A DNA stretch of 64,000 nucleotides from Litoreibacter ascidiaceicola (GTDB taxonomy: Bacteria > Pseudomonadota > Alphaproteobacteria > Rhodobacterales > Rhodobacteraceae): NCBI RefSeq assembly GCF_900129235.1, contig NZ_FQUV01000003.1, positions 434,001-498,000 on the forward strand. Direction: 5' to 3'. Below the pieces are notes generated by a model. The model made no database searches, was not told the DNA's origin, and saw only the letters and a program-made list of their open reading frames with translations. The position numbers were made by a program, and so were the translations under genes. Positions 17,598 to 26,251 of the stretch are shown here, one piece after another. Positions within the stretch are counted from its first letter, which is position 1; each line of letters opens with the position of its first letter.

Positions 17598-18601
17598 GCT
17601 GTTTTCGACTTGTGTGAAAGGGCTTCGGAGAACGGAAAGACGATCGCGCCAAGGGCGATCGCAAACCAGAGCGTGGTGATGCGGATAACGGTCGTTGCGG
17701 CAAGGGCGACATGAAGTGGGGCCCCGTTCATCGCCAATAGAACCATCATTGTGGCCTCGGCACCACCCAGTCCACCCGGCGCACCTGTCAGGCCACCTGC
17801 CAATGTGGCGAATACAAAGATAAAGGTCGCGGTTGCGATGCTGACTTCGGCCCCCATCCATTGAAGTAGAAGGTAGAGCGCATAGCCTTCCGCCATCCAT
17901 CCCACGACACTTAGGAAGAGAGCAGGGCCGGTGGTAGGGGCATTACTGAACAACCCCATAGAGCGGGCTGCTTGGCGCAATCTGGCAAACGGGCGCGGCC
18001 AGCGACCAATTGCGCCAAAAAGGGCTTCCACCAGTTTGATCAGCAGTTTTGGACGCGTCACCACAATCGCCGAAGCGATGGCGGTAATTGCGACGACGCC
18101 CGCGCTGATGTTGCCTTGGCCGGATATAAGTAATGCGACGCCTAGAACCAATCCCATCGCCGCCATGTCAAAAGCGCGATCGGCAAGGGGGAGGGGGGTA
18201 ACACGTTCTATGCTCCATCCCGTCATGCGCGTGAGCCACCGCAATCGCACAAATTCACCTACACGCGCGGGGGTGATGGTCATCGCAAAGCCGCCAATGA
18301 AGTGCAAAAGCGAGTAGCGCAGCGGGAGGCAAATGCCGAGACGGCATGCCAAGATGTGCCAGCGCAGGCCACGCAACAGGTAGTTGATCATCGACAAGGC
18401 CAGAAGCACGCCAACCTGCCAAGCTGACAATTTGCGCAGCTCGTCCCATGTCTCCTGCCAACCCGTCGCGCCGATAAGGCCGAACAATCCGAAGATGAAC
18501 AATGCGATCAGCCCCCAGAACAGCATCCGGTCACGCAGGGCGCGCGGGGCTTTCCCCGATAACGCTGCGGGGTGGGTTGGAATGCTGTCGGCCAAATTCA
18601 T
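17594..18601 (-). CDS. UPF0104/LPG-synthase-TM family integral membrane protein
   Basis: This 335-residue inner-membrane protein has about eight hydrophobic segments. Its motifs are typical of the lysylphosphatidylglycerol-synthase TM/YbhN group: NYLLRGLRWHIL near residue 60 and PGGLGGAEATMMVLL near residue 280. The catalytic domain of MprF is absent, leaving only the membrane part, which in MprF acts as a flippase. First gene of a three-gene operon with DprE1/DprE2-like genes, coupled by an ATGA overlap. It may move the polyprenyl-linked sugar made by its neighbours; this is inference from context. Confidence 0.85.
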   Translation of the reverse strand: MNLADSIPTHPAALSGKAPRALRDRMLFWGLIALFIFGLFGLIGATGWQETWDELRKLSAWQVGVLLALSMINYLLRGLRWHILACRLGICLPLRYSLLHFIGGFAMTITPARVGEFVRLRWLTRMTGWSIERVTPLPLADRAFDMAAMGLVLGVALLISGQGNISAGVVAITAIASAIVVTRPKLLIKLVEALFGAIGRWPRPFARLRQAARSMGLFSNAPTTGPALFLSVVGWMAEGYALYLLLQWMGAEVSIATATFIFVFATLAGGLTGAPGGLGGAEATMMVLLAMNGAPLHVALAATTVIRITTLWFAIALGAIVFPFSEALSHKSKTA

Positions 18602-18678
18602 ATCCCCCTTGCGCTAGCGACAAAATAGGGCAGGATTATGAAACTGTTTCTAGATAGAAAACACCAGTGCTGTTCGCA

Positions 18679-19269
18679 CTACTGAATCCTTAAGAAACGG
18701 GAGCTGCCAGTGCTGTTGTCGAAGAAGGGAACACTTGCGGGCGGTGCCTTGGTTTTGGCGAGCGCTTCGACTTCGGCCAGCACAACTTCAGTGATGAACG
18801 GCAAGTTTAGCGCCCGTGCTTCGGGAAGCGGGACCCAGTGCAGATGGCGCAACTCGTCACTGGCTTTCGAAAAATCGTCAAGATCGGCGTCGGTCATGGA
18901 GTTGGCATCGGCGAGAAAAAAACGTGCATCGAAGCGACGCGGTCGGCCCGGCGGTGTGATGGCGCGGAAGAAGTAGTGCAGACCTTCGCATTTGCTCAAT
19001 GTCAGGCCGGTTTCTTCCCATGTCTCGCGCAAGGCGGCGGCAAGCAAGGCAGGGCCGACATCGCCCAGCCGCGATAGACACATCCCTGATGGTATGCCTG
19101 GCAAGACGGCCGTGGCGTCTTCGGGATCGACCGCACCCCCCGGAAATACGAATTTGTTGGGCATGAAGGCAGCGTTTTGGCCGCGTTGACCCATAAGCAC
19201 CTTTGGCGCGGTATCGGCGTCGCGCAAAAGGACGACGCTGGCCGCGTCTCTGATCGGTGTATCTGTCAT
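18679..19269 (-). CDS. NUDIX hydrolase
   Basis: This 196-residue protein has a Nudix fold. The Nudix helix reads ALRETWEETGLTL (about residues 78-90), preceded by the FVFPGGAVDPED strand. The REtxEExG core is intact, so metal-dependent hydrolysis of a nucleoside diphosphate derivative is expected. It resembles the long NUDT7/19-like group (CoA or related substrates), but I cannot fix the substrate. It stands alone between the DprE operon and a DUF983 gene. Confidence 0.88.
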   Translation of the reverse strand: MTDTPIRDAASVVLLRDADTAPKVLMGQRGQNAAFMPNKFVFPGGAVDPEDATAVLPGIPSGMCLSRLGDVGPALLAAALRETWEETGLTLSKCEGLHYFFRAITPPGRPRRFDARFFLADANSMTDADLDDFSKASDELRHLHWVPLPEARALNLPFITEVVLAEVEALAKTKAPPASVPFFDNSTGSSRFLRIQ

Positions 19270-19323
19270 GCGGGCACTGTGACCTGAGTGCTGTTCAGCT
19301 TCAACTGCAAACGCTCGACTGAG

Positions 19324-19719
19324 TTAGGCGGTGCGCCCACCGAACCCGTGCATGCGTTTGGCCCATTGCAGCGCGACAATTGCCCCCTTCAATCGGGGCA
19401 AAAGGTATAGCGATAGGGCGACGCACCCGATGGTGAAGATGGTCGCCACGACCAACGGGTCAGGCTCGAACTCGAAGAACGTCCACAGCAGCAACGGCGC
19501 CATAAGGTGGCCAACGATCAGGATGGTCAGGTAAGCTGGGCCGTCATCTGCGCGATGGTGACTCATATGCTCGTGGCAGACGGCGCATTCATCACGTACC
19601 TTCAGGTAGCTGGAAAACAACGGGCCCTGACCGCAAGATGGACAGCGACGACGCCATCCGCGCAAGAGAGCCGGTTTGAGTTCGCGTTCTAGTTCTTCAG
19701 CCAAAATATCTCTCGCCAT
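19324..19719 (-). CDS. DUF983 family membrane protein
   Basis: This 131-residue protein starts with a charged region, then CPSCGQGPLFSSYLKVRDEC and CAVCHEHMSHHRADDGPAY, the paired CxxC and HRADDGPAY signature of DUF983. Two membrane segments follow (about residues 65-115). The four cysteines could bind zinc. The function of the family is unknown; homologues are common single genes in alphaproteobacteria. The 191-bp spacer to the next gene contains a TTGA-N7-TTAAC sequence at 19804-19819. Confidence 0.87.
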   Translation of the reverse strand: MARDILAEELERELKPALLRGWRRRCPSCGQGPLFSSYLKVRDECAVCHEHMSHHRADDGPAYLTILIVGHLMAPLLLWTFFEFEPDPLVVATIFTIGCVALSLYLLPRLKGAIVALQWAKRMHGFGGRTA

Positions 19720-19910
19720 TTAACATTACCTTCTTCGCAGACGGTCACCTTAATAGGGGACGCAGGCAAATGCAGGGTGACAGGATGTCTCGGCTGGAGA
19801 AAATTGAATTTTTTTTAACAAGCCGCGACGGAGTGGGCGCCGGTGCTCGTTAAAGGTGCATATCGGCGATCAAGACAGGTCGACGAATGAACCATTAACG
19901 GAGTTATAAA

Positions 19911-20390
19911 ATGGCAATATTGGCAGGAAACCTGAAAACGAAACTGGCGCTGGCCGGGCTTGGCCTTGCATTGGCGATGAGCCCTATGATGGCGCAAGCC
20001 AAAGGCGGGCACGGACCACGGGTCACCTTTGAAGAACTGGATGCAAACGGTGACGGCAGCGTGACCGAGGCGGAAATGCAGGCACACCGAGCCGCACAGT
20101 TCACAACTGCTGACACGGACGGGGATGGCTCCTTGTCGCGTGCGGAGCTTGAGGCACAAATGAAATCCGGCAAGGAAGACCGGATGACGCGTCGCCTGGA
20201 CAAAATGATGGAGCGCGTGGACGCTGACGGTAACGGGGTCTTGAGCCAAGACGAGCTGGCCAATGTCGGTAGCGAGCGCAAAGGCAAAGGATTCTCGCGG
20301 ATGGACAAAGATGGGGACGGTGCCATCTCCAAAGCGGAATTTGACGATATGGGCAAAAAACGTCGCGGTGGTCGCAACCACAAGAACTAA
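19911..20390 (+). CDS. secreted four-EF-hand calcium-binding protein
   Basis: This 159-residue protein has a signal peptide (about residues 1-30, ending in MMAQA) followed by four EF-hand loops: DANGDGSVTEAE, DTDGDGSLSRAE, DADGNGVLSQDE and DKDGDGAISKAE. Each loop has Asp at positions 1, 3 and 5 (Asn replaces one Asp in some) and Glu at position 12, so all four should bind Ca2+. It is probably periplasmic. It lies 67 bp upstream of an ECF sigma factor gene on the same strand with a GC-rich hairpin between, so it may be a calcium-buffering part of that stress module. Confidence 0.9.
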   Translation: MAILAGNLKTKLALAGLGLALAMSPMMAQAKGGHGPRVTFEELDANGDGSVTEAEMQAHRAAQFTTADTDGDGSLSRAELEAQMKSGKEDRMTRRLDKMMERVDADGNGVLSQDELANVGSERKGKGFSRMDKDGDGAISKAEFDDMGKKRRGGRNHKN

Positions 20391-20397
20391 GTTACGG

Positions 20398-20421
20398 GGG
20401 GCGACCTTAGGCGGTCGCCCC
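20398..20421 (+). terminator. GC-rich hairpin between EF-hand and sigma-factor genes
   Basis: A perfect 9-bp stem (GGGGCGACC / GGTCGCCCC) with a TTAGGC loop starts 8 bp after the EF-hand stop codon. No T-run follows, so it is either a weak or factor-assisted terminator or a processing/attenuation element that lowers expression of the sigma operon relative to the EF-hand gene. Confidence 0.5.
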
Positions 20422-20457
20422 GCTGCCCTGAATGGGATAGTATTACGCAGGATGGGT

Positions 20458-21033
20458 ATGGCTCTGGATCAATCGGATCAACTCGACGATGACGCGTTGA
20501 TCGTGCTGTTCGCCAATGGCGATGGTGCGGCAGCGGAGGTCTTGACCCTGCGCCTGTCCCCCCAAGCGCTGAGTTTTGCGAAACGTATGTTGGGTGATTT
20601 GGCAGAGGCCGAGGATGTTGTGCAGGAAGCGATGCTGCGGCTTTGGCGCGTCGCCCCGGATTGGCGCCCCGGCGAGGCGAAACCGGCGACTTGGCTTTAT
20701 CGCGTCGTAAACAACCTGTGCATCGACCGGTTGCGAAAACGCCAACGGATCAATGTGGGTCTGGATGACATGGCCGAGCCGATGGATCCAACACCGTCGG
20801 TTGAAGCGCGTTTGATACAAGAAGACAGGATGGCAGCACTGGATGCCGCATTCGCTCAACTGCCAGAGCGGCAAAGACAGGCCGTGATTTTGAGACATAT
20901 CGAGGGGCAACCAAACCCCGAGATAGCGCAGATAATGGATATTAGCGTGGAAGCCGTCGAAAGTTTGACGGCGCGCGGGAAACGGACGCTGGCAAAATTG
21001 CTAGCCTCTCAGAAGGAAGAGTTGTCGTCATGA
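20458..21033 (+). CDS. ECF-type RNA polymerase sigma factor
   Basis: This 191-residue sigma-70 family protein has region 2 (AFAN-type core through EDVVQEAMLRLWRVAPDW and ATWLYRVVNNLCIDRLRKRQ) and region 4 (LPERQRQAVILRHIEGQPNPEIAQIM, then SVEAVESLTARGKRTLAKLL). The long form to 20263 is ruled out because it would run back through the EF-hand gene. The ATG at 20458 has a CAGG ribosome site 6 bases upstream, while the ATG at 20452 abuts that site. The stop overlaps the next gene by 4 bp, as is usual for a sigma/anti-sigma pair. Confidence 0.9.
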   Translation: MALDQSDQLDDDALIVLFANGDGAAAEVLTLRLSPQALSFAKRMLGDLAEAEDVVQEAMLRLWRVAPDWRPGEAKPATWLYRVVNNLCIDRLRKRQRINVGLDDMAEPMDPTPSVEARLIQEDRMAALDAAFAQLPERQRQAVILRHIEGQPNPEIAQIMDISVEAVESLTARGKRTLAKLLASQKEELSS

Positions 21034-21419
21034 CCGATAGACAGAATATGAACCCGGACGTGGATGCGGAACTGGAAAGTTTTTTCGCGCAAGCGCGTGA
21101 CGAGGCGCCGGTCCCGTCGTCTGGTTTGTTGGCGCGGGTATCGGAAGACGCGAACGCAACACAGGCGGGGTTTGGTCGGCGTGATCAAATTCTGCGCGAG
21201 GCCTCTGTGCCTTGGTGGCGGCAGCTTTTTGACGATATCGGCGGCTTGCCTGCGATGGGCGGACTGGTGGCGTCGGCCTGCACCGGCATCTACTTGGGCT
21301 TTGTGAACCCTGATTTTGCAACAAATTGGGGCGCTGCGGATACAGAGGCCATGGTTGAAGCCGAAGGCGTCATGAGCCATGCGCTGCTGGGCGATTTATA
21401 TTGGATTGAGGAAGGGTGA
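21030..21419 (+). CDS. likely membrane-bound anti-sigma factor
   Basis: This 129-residue protein has a charged N-terminal 70 residues and a single hydrophobic segment near residues 75-95 (GLPAMGGLVASACTGIYLGF). It has no zinc-type HxxxCxxC motif and no domain I can name. Its ATG overlaps the sigma-factor stop (ATGA), and the next gene encodes a CpxP-like periplasmic protein. The position and single span suggest an anti-sigma factor with an N-terminal cytoplasmic sigma-binding part; that role is inferred. Confidence 0.65.
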   Translation: MTDRQNMNPDVDAELESFFAQARDEAPVPSSGLLARVSEDANATQAGFGRRDQILREASVPWWRQLFDDIGGLPAMGGLVASACTGIYLGFVNPDFATNWGAADTEAMVEAEGVMSHALLGDLYWIEEG

Positions 21420-21424
21420 CGGGG

Positions 21425-21928
21425 ATGGACGATATTAAAACACGCACCCCTAAGCGCGTAAAAGTCGCGTTAGCGATTTCGCTTGCGATCAACGTATTGG
21501 TTGCGGGGGCAATTGCCGGTGCAGTTCTGCACGGGGGGGATCGCGACCGGAGCAGTTTTGACAAACGCGGTGGTGATACCGCCGCGATCGGAATTTACGG
21601 CCGTGCGCTGGAGAAACCGGATCGGCGTGCAATTGGTCAGCGGTTGCGTGACGGACGCGCGGCGCGCGGCCAGGAAATCCGCGCCGAGTTGGGTGAAATG
21701 GTGCGCGAGGCGTCCGGCTTGCTGAAGCAGATGCCGTTTGATGAGGGCGCTTTTTCTGACGTGCTGCTGCGCCAACAGGGCCTGATCAAAGGGCGCTCGG
21801 ATTCCATGCAAGACGCATTGGTGGAGCAAATCGCCGCCATGTCGCCAGAGCAGCGGGCTGAGTACGCCGAGCGGCTGGAAGAGCTTTTGGAGCGCGGAGG
21901 GCGTCGGGGCAAACCAGATCGCGAATAA
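21425..21928 (+). CDS. periplasmic heavy-metal sensor/CpxP-Spy-like protein
   Basis: This 167-residue protein has an N-terminal membrane anchor (about residues 15-38) and a helical, Arg/Glu-rich periplasmic part with MREASGLLKQMPFDEG-type and MSPEQRAEYAERLEELLER segments. The layout resembles the Metal_resist/ZraP/CpxP group. I use the ATG at 21425, which has AAGGG about 9 bases upstream, over a GTG at 21416 that would have no ribosome site. It is the third gene of the ECF operon and may signal envelope or metal stress to the anti-sigma factor. Confidence 0.75.
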   Translation: MDDIKTRTPKRVKVALAISLAINVLVAGAIAGAVLHGGDRDRSSFDKRGGDTAAIGIYGRALEKPDRRAIGQRLRDGRAARGQEIRAELGEMVREASGLLKQMPFDEGAFSDVLLRQQGLIKGRSDSMQDALVEQIAAMSPEQRAEYAERLEELLERGGRRGKPDRE

Positions 21929-21946
21929 AGCTGCCTCGTGATCAGC

Positions 21947-23359
21947 TTAAGCGGCGGCAGCCATCGCGACCACATTCCGCCCGCGCGCCTTGGCTTGATA
22001 TAGAGCCCGATCCGCTTGATCCAGCATCTCCGGAATTGGCATCTTCCCGTCCTGCAGCGACAGGCCAATGCTCACAGTCACACGCAACGGGGTTGCATGA
22101 TTTTTAACCGTGATGTCCAGCGCACCCACTGCTTTGCGCAACCGGTTTGCGGTGGTTGTGGCGCGAGCGAGGTCGGTGTGCGGCAAGGCTACCAGGAATT
22201 CCTCGCCCCCCGTCCGGCAGATCAAATCCCCGTCCCGCAAGTTCTTGCGTAACGTGTCGGCCAATTTCGTCAGGACGGCATCCCCGATGGCGTGCCCATA
22301 TCGGTCGTTGACGTTTTTGAAGTGGTCCACATCGAAAGCGAGGATCGCGAAGTGCTTTCCGGTGGCAAGACAGTCCCGCTGCATTTCGACCAACCGGTTG
22401 GCTGCGTAGCGGCGGTTGTATAAACCGGTCAACGGGTCGGTAATGGCCTGCAAAAGGCTTTCGCGAACGCGGTGTTTTTTGCTGCGAATGACGTGATGGA
22501 TTTTCCCCTGATTGCGAAGACGCGCGACCAAATCCGAGGTCTGAACGTTTAGCGGAACGACGTCATGTGCCCCCAGATCAAAGGCGCGGGCAATTTGAAA
22601 GTGTGCAAGGTCTTCCGCGATCAGAACCACCCGCAAATCTTGCGTGCGTGCGCGGGAGCGCAGTTGCGATGTAATGGACAAGGCCCGCTCCGCGTCGCTG
22701 CGTCCGGCCACCAGCAAGACCGCGTCAGGCTCACTCGGGGCCGAATCCGGTTGGGTGAGGACCGTGAGCGGGATTGTTTTTATGCTTTGTGTACGAGGGC
22801 TCCCTTGAAAGGCCTCTTCAAGGCATCCGAGCAATCGATTGGCCTGAAGCGAAAGTGTGTTGGAGCTCACATGCGCGATTGCAATGTTTATGGGGGGCAA
22901 AGCCTTTGCGGTTTTCGTTTCATGCTGCACGTTGTGGTGACCACGTGGCAGGCCTAACTCCCGATCTAGCGCATGGCTTCTCATCAGGTTTCTGATGCGT
23001 GCCAGCAAGACATCTTCTGAGAATGGGCGATTAAGGACGTCATCGGCACCTGCACTTAGGCATTGGTTCAACACGTCACAGTCAGAGGTTGAGTTGGGTC
23101 GATCTCGCATGAAAATGAAGGTGGTGGCTGACCCGCAACTGCCCCGAAGGCCGCGAACCCATTCCAATATGCAATCCGCAGAGTGGTTGACGAGAGCGGT
23201 AGATGCCAAGACGGCCTCGAATACATGTGTGCTGGCAAGTTTTCGGGCCTGCTGGACGCTGTCCGCAAGGCTGACATCGTAATGGGCCAGCGCGAGCTTG
23301 GCCTTCAGAACCATCCGGTTTGTCGGGACGGGGTCAATGATGAGTATGCGGCCAGCCAT
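21947..23359 (-). CDS. PleD-like diguanylate cyclase with two degenerate receiver domains
   Basis: This 470-residue protein has the PleD layout: receiver 1 (residues 1-125), receiver 2 (about 155-290) and GGDEF (300-470). The cyclase signature GGEEF is at residues 384-388, with an inhibitory I-site RDGD at 375-378, spaced as in PleD. In receiver 1 the phospho-acceptor Asp is replaced (Ala52-Ser53-Thr54), the acidic pair is reduced to one Asp, and the conserved Lys is Arg111. Receiver 2 also lacks an acceptor. It should make cyclic di-GMP with product inhibition but not be controlled by phosphorylation. It is transcribed away from the DUF3572 gene. Confidence 0.9.
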   Translation of the reverse strand: MAGRILIIDPVPTNRMVLKAKLALAHYDVSLADSVQQARKLASTHVFEAVLASTALVNHSADCILEWVRGLRGSCGSATTFIFMRDRPNSTSDCDVLNQCLSAGADDVLNRPFSEDVLLARIRNLMRSHALDRELGLPRGHHNVQHETKTAKALPPINIAIAHVSSNTLSLQANRLLGCLEEAFQGSPRTQSIKTIPLTVLTQPDSAPSEPDAVLLVAGRSDAERALSITSQLRSRARTQDLRVVLIAEDLAHFQIARAFDLGAHDVVPLNVQTSDLVARLRNQGKIHHVIRSKKHRVRESLLQAITDPLTGLYNRRYAANRLVEMQRDCLATGKHFAILAFDVDHFKNVNDRYGHAIGDAVLTKLADTLRKNLRDGDLICRTGGEEFLVALPHTDLARATTTANRLRKAVGALDITVKNHATPLRVTVSIGLSLQDGKMPIPEMLDQADRALYQAKARGRNVVAMAAAA

Positions 23360-23455
23360 ATGTGGTTCTTCTCCTGAAAACGGGAATCGGCCCTTGATCG
23401 CGCCCAGTGTGTTCTGCCAAGAGTTAAGAAATATTTACCATGTTGGAGTGCACCC

Positions 23456-23734
23456 ATGACCCCTCAGAAAGCTGAAGAACTGGCGCTATCGGCACTGGGC
23501 TGGATCGCGGCATCAGACGACCTGATAGGGGTGTTCTTGGGGGCCACCGGATCGACTCTTGATACCGTGCGCGCGCAGGCTTCTGATCCGGCATTTCTGG
23601 GGTCGGTTCTGGATTTTTTGCTTATGGACGACGCTTGGGTCGCTGGCTTTTGCGATGCAAATTCGCTCGACTACCGCCAACCCATGATCGCGCGCCAGAT
23701 GCTTCCGGGTGGGGACGCGCCAAACTGGACCTAA
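23456..23734 (+). CDS. DUF3572 family protein
   Basis: This 92-residue soluble protein has the family features LALSALGWIA, FLGATGSTLDTVR and a C-terminal ARQMLPGGDAPNW. DUF3572 proteins are small, widespread in alphaproteobacteria and uncharacterised; the gene is often next to pleD-like genes, as here, where it diverges from the diguanylate cyclase. The 96-bp divergent spacer carries a TTAA-N7-TTAC sequence at 23424-23438, close to a CtrA site. Confidence 0.85.
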   Translation: MTPQKAEELALSALGWIAASDDLIGVFLGATGSTLDTVRAQASDPAFLGSVLDFLLMDDAWVAGFCDANSLDYRQPMIARQMLPGGDAPNWT

Positions 23735-23766
23735 GGGTCTGGAACGGCGTTTCATGCTGGAAAATC

Positions 23767-23840
23767 TGGAGGCGAGTAGGAGAATCGAACTCCTGTACAC
23801 GGATTTGCAATCCGCTGCGTAACCACTCCGCCAACTCGCC
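23767..23840 (-). tRNA. tRNA-Cys (GCA)
   Basis: On the minus strand this 74-nt sequence folds as a cloverleaf. The acceptor is GGCGAGT paired with ACTCGCC, the anticodon loop carries GCA within GGATTGCAAATCC, the T-loop is GTTCGATTC, and CCA is encoded at the 3' end (23767-23769). The following 252 bp to the pcm gene hold no gene I can support. Confidence 0.95.
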
Positions 23841-24092
23841 TCGATGGTGTTCCGGTTCTCTAGACCAAGCTTATGGGGCGTGCAATAGGCTACACAAAAG
23901 TCCGTTATCCTTTTGCGCCAATACAATATGCAAACGCAAAGAGTCGCAGCAAGGGGTGCAAAAACTGTCGATTTCTTGTAGAATTGTAGTCAAATTTCGC
24001 AAACGATCTTCTGCTTGGTTTACTTCGGCGTTGCCGCATCCGCCGATCTGTGTCAAACCAGCTTTAACTGAAACTAGACTAATGAGTTTAGT

Positions 24093-24746
24093 ATGCTCGA
24101 CAATACCAAAAGCCGGACGATGATGGTCGACACGCAAGTGCGCCCCTCTGACGTCACAAAGTTTCCCATTATTGACGCTATGTTGCGGGTGCGCCGAGAG
24201 GCGTTTGTCCCTGAAAGCAAACGCAATGTGGCCTATGCAGGCGGGGACATTGATCTTGGCGGCGGACGTGTCCTTCTGGACCCACGTACCTTTGCGAAGA
24301 TGCTGGATGCGCTGAATATCCAACCCGACGATGTTGTGCTAGATATAGGGTGCGGACTTGGGTACTCGTCTGCCATTCTGGCGCATATGGCGGATGCGGT
24401 CGTGGCGGTTGAAGAAATCGAGGATTTGGCCCGTGACGCTGAAATGGCGCTTGCTGAGGAAGGCGTGGACAACGCTGTGGTGCTTACGAATGCGCTGGCT
24501 AATGGAGCTGCTAAACATGGCCCCTATGATGTCATTTGCATCGAGGGTGCCGTGTCAGACGTGCCTGCCGAAGTGCTGGAGCAATTGAAAGAAGGGGGCC
24601 GTATCCTTGCGATATTCGCGGTTGGCGTCCTTGGCGAAGCGCGATTGGGCCGCAAGGTCAACGGCAAGGTGAGCTGGAGCCTCGCGTTCAACGCGACAGC
24701 GCCGATCCTGTCCGGCTTTGAGTCCGAGGCTGTCTTCGCGCTTTAG
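24093..24746 (+). CDS. pcm: protein-L-isoaspartate O-methyltransferase family protein
   Basis: This 217-residue cytoplasmic SAM-dependent methyltransferase has motif I VLDIGCGLGYSSAILA near residue 85 and an N-terminal TMMVDTQVRPSDVT stretch typical of the alphaproteobacterial branch that sits beside tolC. Canonical PCMT repairs isoaspartyl residues; this branch may lack that activity in some species, so the precise substrate is uncertain. It is 72 bp upstream of the TolC-like gene on the same strand. Confidence 0.87.
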   Translation: MLDNTKSRTMMVDTQVRPSDVTKFPIIDAMLRVRREAFVPESKRNVAYAGGDIDLGGGRVLLDPRTFAKMLDALNIQPDDVVLDIGCGLGYSSAILAHMADAVVAVEEIEDLARDAEMALAEEGVDNAVVLTNALANGAAKHGPYDVICIEGAVSDVPAEVLEQLKEGGRILAIFAVGVLGEARLGRKVNGKVSWSLAFNATAPILSGFESEAVFAL

Positions 24747-24818
24747 TCGTCGCTTTTGTGGCACAAGATCACAGCCCACGAGCCTTGTTAGAAGGCTTTG
24801 GTATAGAGGTAAGTTCGC

Positions 24819-26180
24819 ATGAAATACCGTTTTCTGAATAGTGCGCTCGTCGGTGTCGTGATGAGTTTTGCTCCGGTTCAGCTGTCGGCTGAAACGCTCG
24901 CGGGCGCTTTGACGGCGGCCTACGACAATTCCAACCTTCTGGAGCAAAGCCGCGCGCTATTGCGTGCCGAAGATGAAGATGTTGCCATTGCCTTGTCTGC
25001 GCTGCTTCCCAGCATCAATGCGCGATCAACCATCACGCTAAGCGATCCATCCCTTGCGCGCGACAACCTGTCGTCGACTGTTGCGCTGACCTTGGAGTTG
25101 TTGTTGTGGGATGCCGGACGAACCCAGCTGGCTGTCGAGTCTGCCAAGGAAACCGTCTTGGCGGTGCGTGCAGAACTGGTTCAGCAGGAGCAAGCGGTGC
25201 TTTTGGACGCGGTGAATGCCTATGTTCAAGTGCTGCGGGATCAACGTGTTGCGCAATTGCGTGACAGCAATCTTCGCCTGATCACGCAAGAGCTGCGTGC
25301 CGCGCGTGACCGGTTTGAAGTCGGGGAAGTGACCCGCACGGATGTGGCCCAAGCCGAAGCGCGACTAGCCCAAGCGCGTGGCTCGTTGGTCGAGGCACAG
25401 GGGAACTTGCAAATTACCCGCGAGCTTTACAAAGTTGCAGTTGGCCGCGCTCCGGTCGGCTTGAAAGGCATTTCGCGTTTGCCGAAACTGCCAGCATCTG
25501 CAAATGCGGCGAAGGCGACGGCCAAACGGGTCAGCCCGCTGATTGAGCAAGTGCAGCATCAGATCAAGGCCAATGAGCTGAATTACGCGGCTGCGAAAGC
25601 GGGTACACGGCCACGGATCACGTTCAATAGCGCTCTGTCGCACTCCTCGGTTACCAACAATTCGTCCAGCATTGGCTTGGAAATGAACGTCCCGATCTAT
25701 CAGGGCGGGCAGCTTTCCGCACTGGTACGCAAATCACTGGCGGCGGTCCACGGGTCCAAGGCGGCGCTGAACCAAACCGCAATTGTGCTGGAACAAAATG
25801 TTGCGAATGCGTGGTCGCGCCTCGCGGTCGCCAACGCTCAAGTGACATCTTCGGATCGTCAGATAAGAGCCGCTCAAATTGCTTTTGACGGTGTGCGTGA
25901 AGAGGCCAAGCTGGGGGCGCGTACGACACTCGACGTCTTGGATGCGGAGCAGGTGTTGTCTGACGCACGCACAACACGGGTTGTCTCGGAAACGCAAGTA
26001 TATTCAGCGGCTTACGGGCTTTTGGCTGCCATGGGTTTGCTCACCGCCGACAATCTGAAGCTAAAAGTTCAGCGTTATGATCCGTCAGAGTATTACAACG
26101 CAGTTAAGAACGCTCCGGTGCCCAGCTCGAAGGCGGGCAAGAAGCTGGATCGTATTCTGAACCGTTATCAAAAGAACTGA
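24819..26180 (+). CDS. tolC: TolC-family outer-membrane efflux channel
   Basis: This 453-residue protein has a signal peptide (about residues 1-25) and the two-fold repeated OEP helices of TolC. Motifs include RDRFEVGEVTRTDVAQAEARL in the first repeat and GVREEAKLGARTTLDVLDAE in the second. It forms the outer-membrane tunnel for type I secretion and RND efflux systems. No membrane-fusion or inner-membrane pump gene is nearby, so it probably serves several systems. It follows pcm, the usual order in alphaproteobacteria. Confidence 0.93.
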   Translation: MKYRFLNSALVGVVMSFAPVQLSAETLAGALTAAYDNSNLLEQSRALLRAEDEDVAIALSALLPSINARSTITLSDPSLARDNLSSTVALTLELLLWDAGRTQLAVESAKETVLAVRAELVQQEQAVLLDAVNAYVQVLRDQRVAQLRDSNLRLITQELRAARDRFEVGEVTRTDVAQAEARLAQARGSLVEAQGNLQITRELYKVAVGRAPVGLKGISRLPKLPASANAAKATAKRVSPLIEQVQHQIKANELNYAAAKAGTRPRITFNSALSHSSVTNNSSSIGLEMNVPIYQGGQLSALVRKSLAAVHGSKAALNQTAIVLEQNVANAWSRLAVANAQVTSSDRQIRAAQIAFDGVREEAKLGARTTLDVLDAEQVLSDARTTRVVSETQVYSAAYGLLAAMGLLTADNLKLKVQRYDPSEYYNAVKNAPVPSSKAGKKLDRILNRYQKN

Positions 26181-26251
26181 AGAGTCTAACGATCGGTTGT
26201 CAGGCCGACACGCGGCAGGTATCTTGCATCAAAAGTGTAGAGGCTGAGTAT

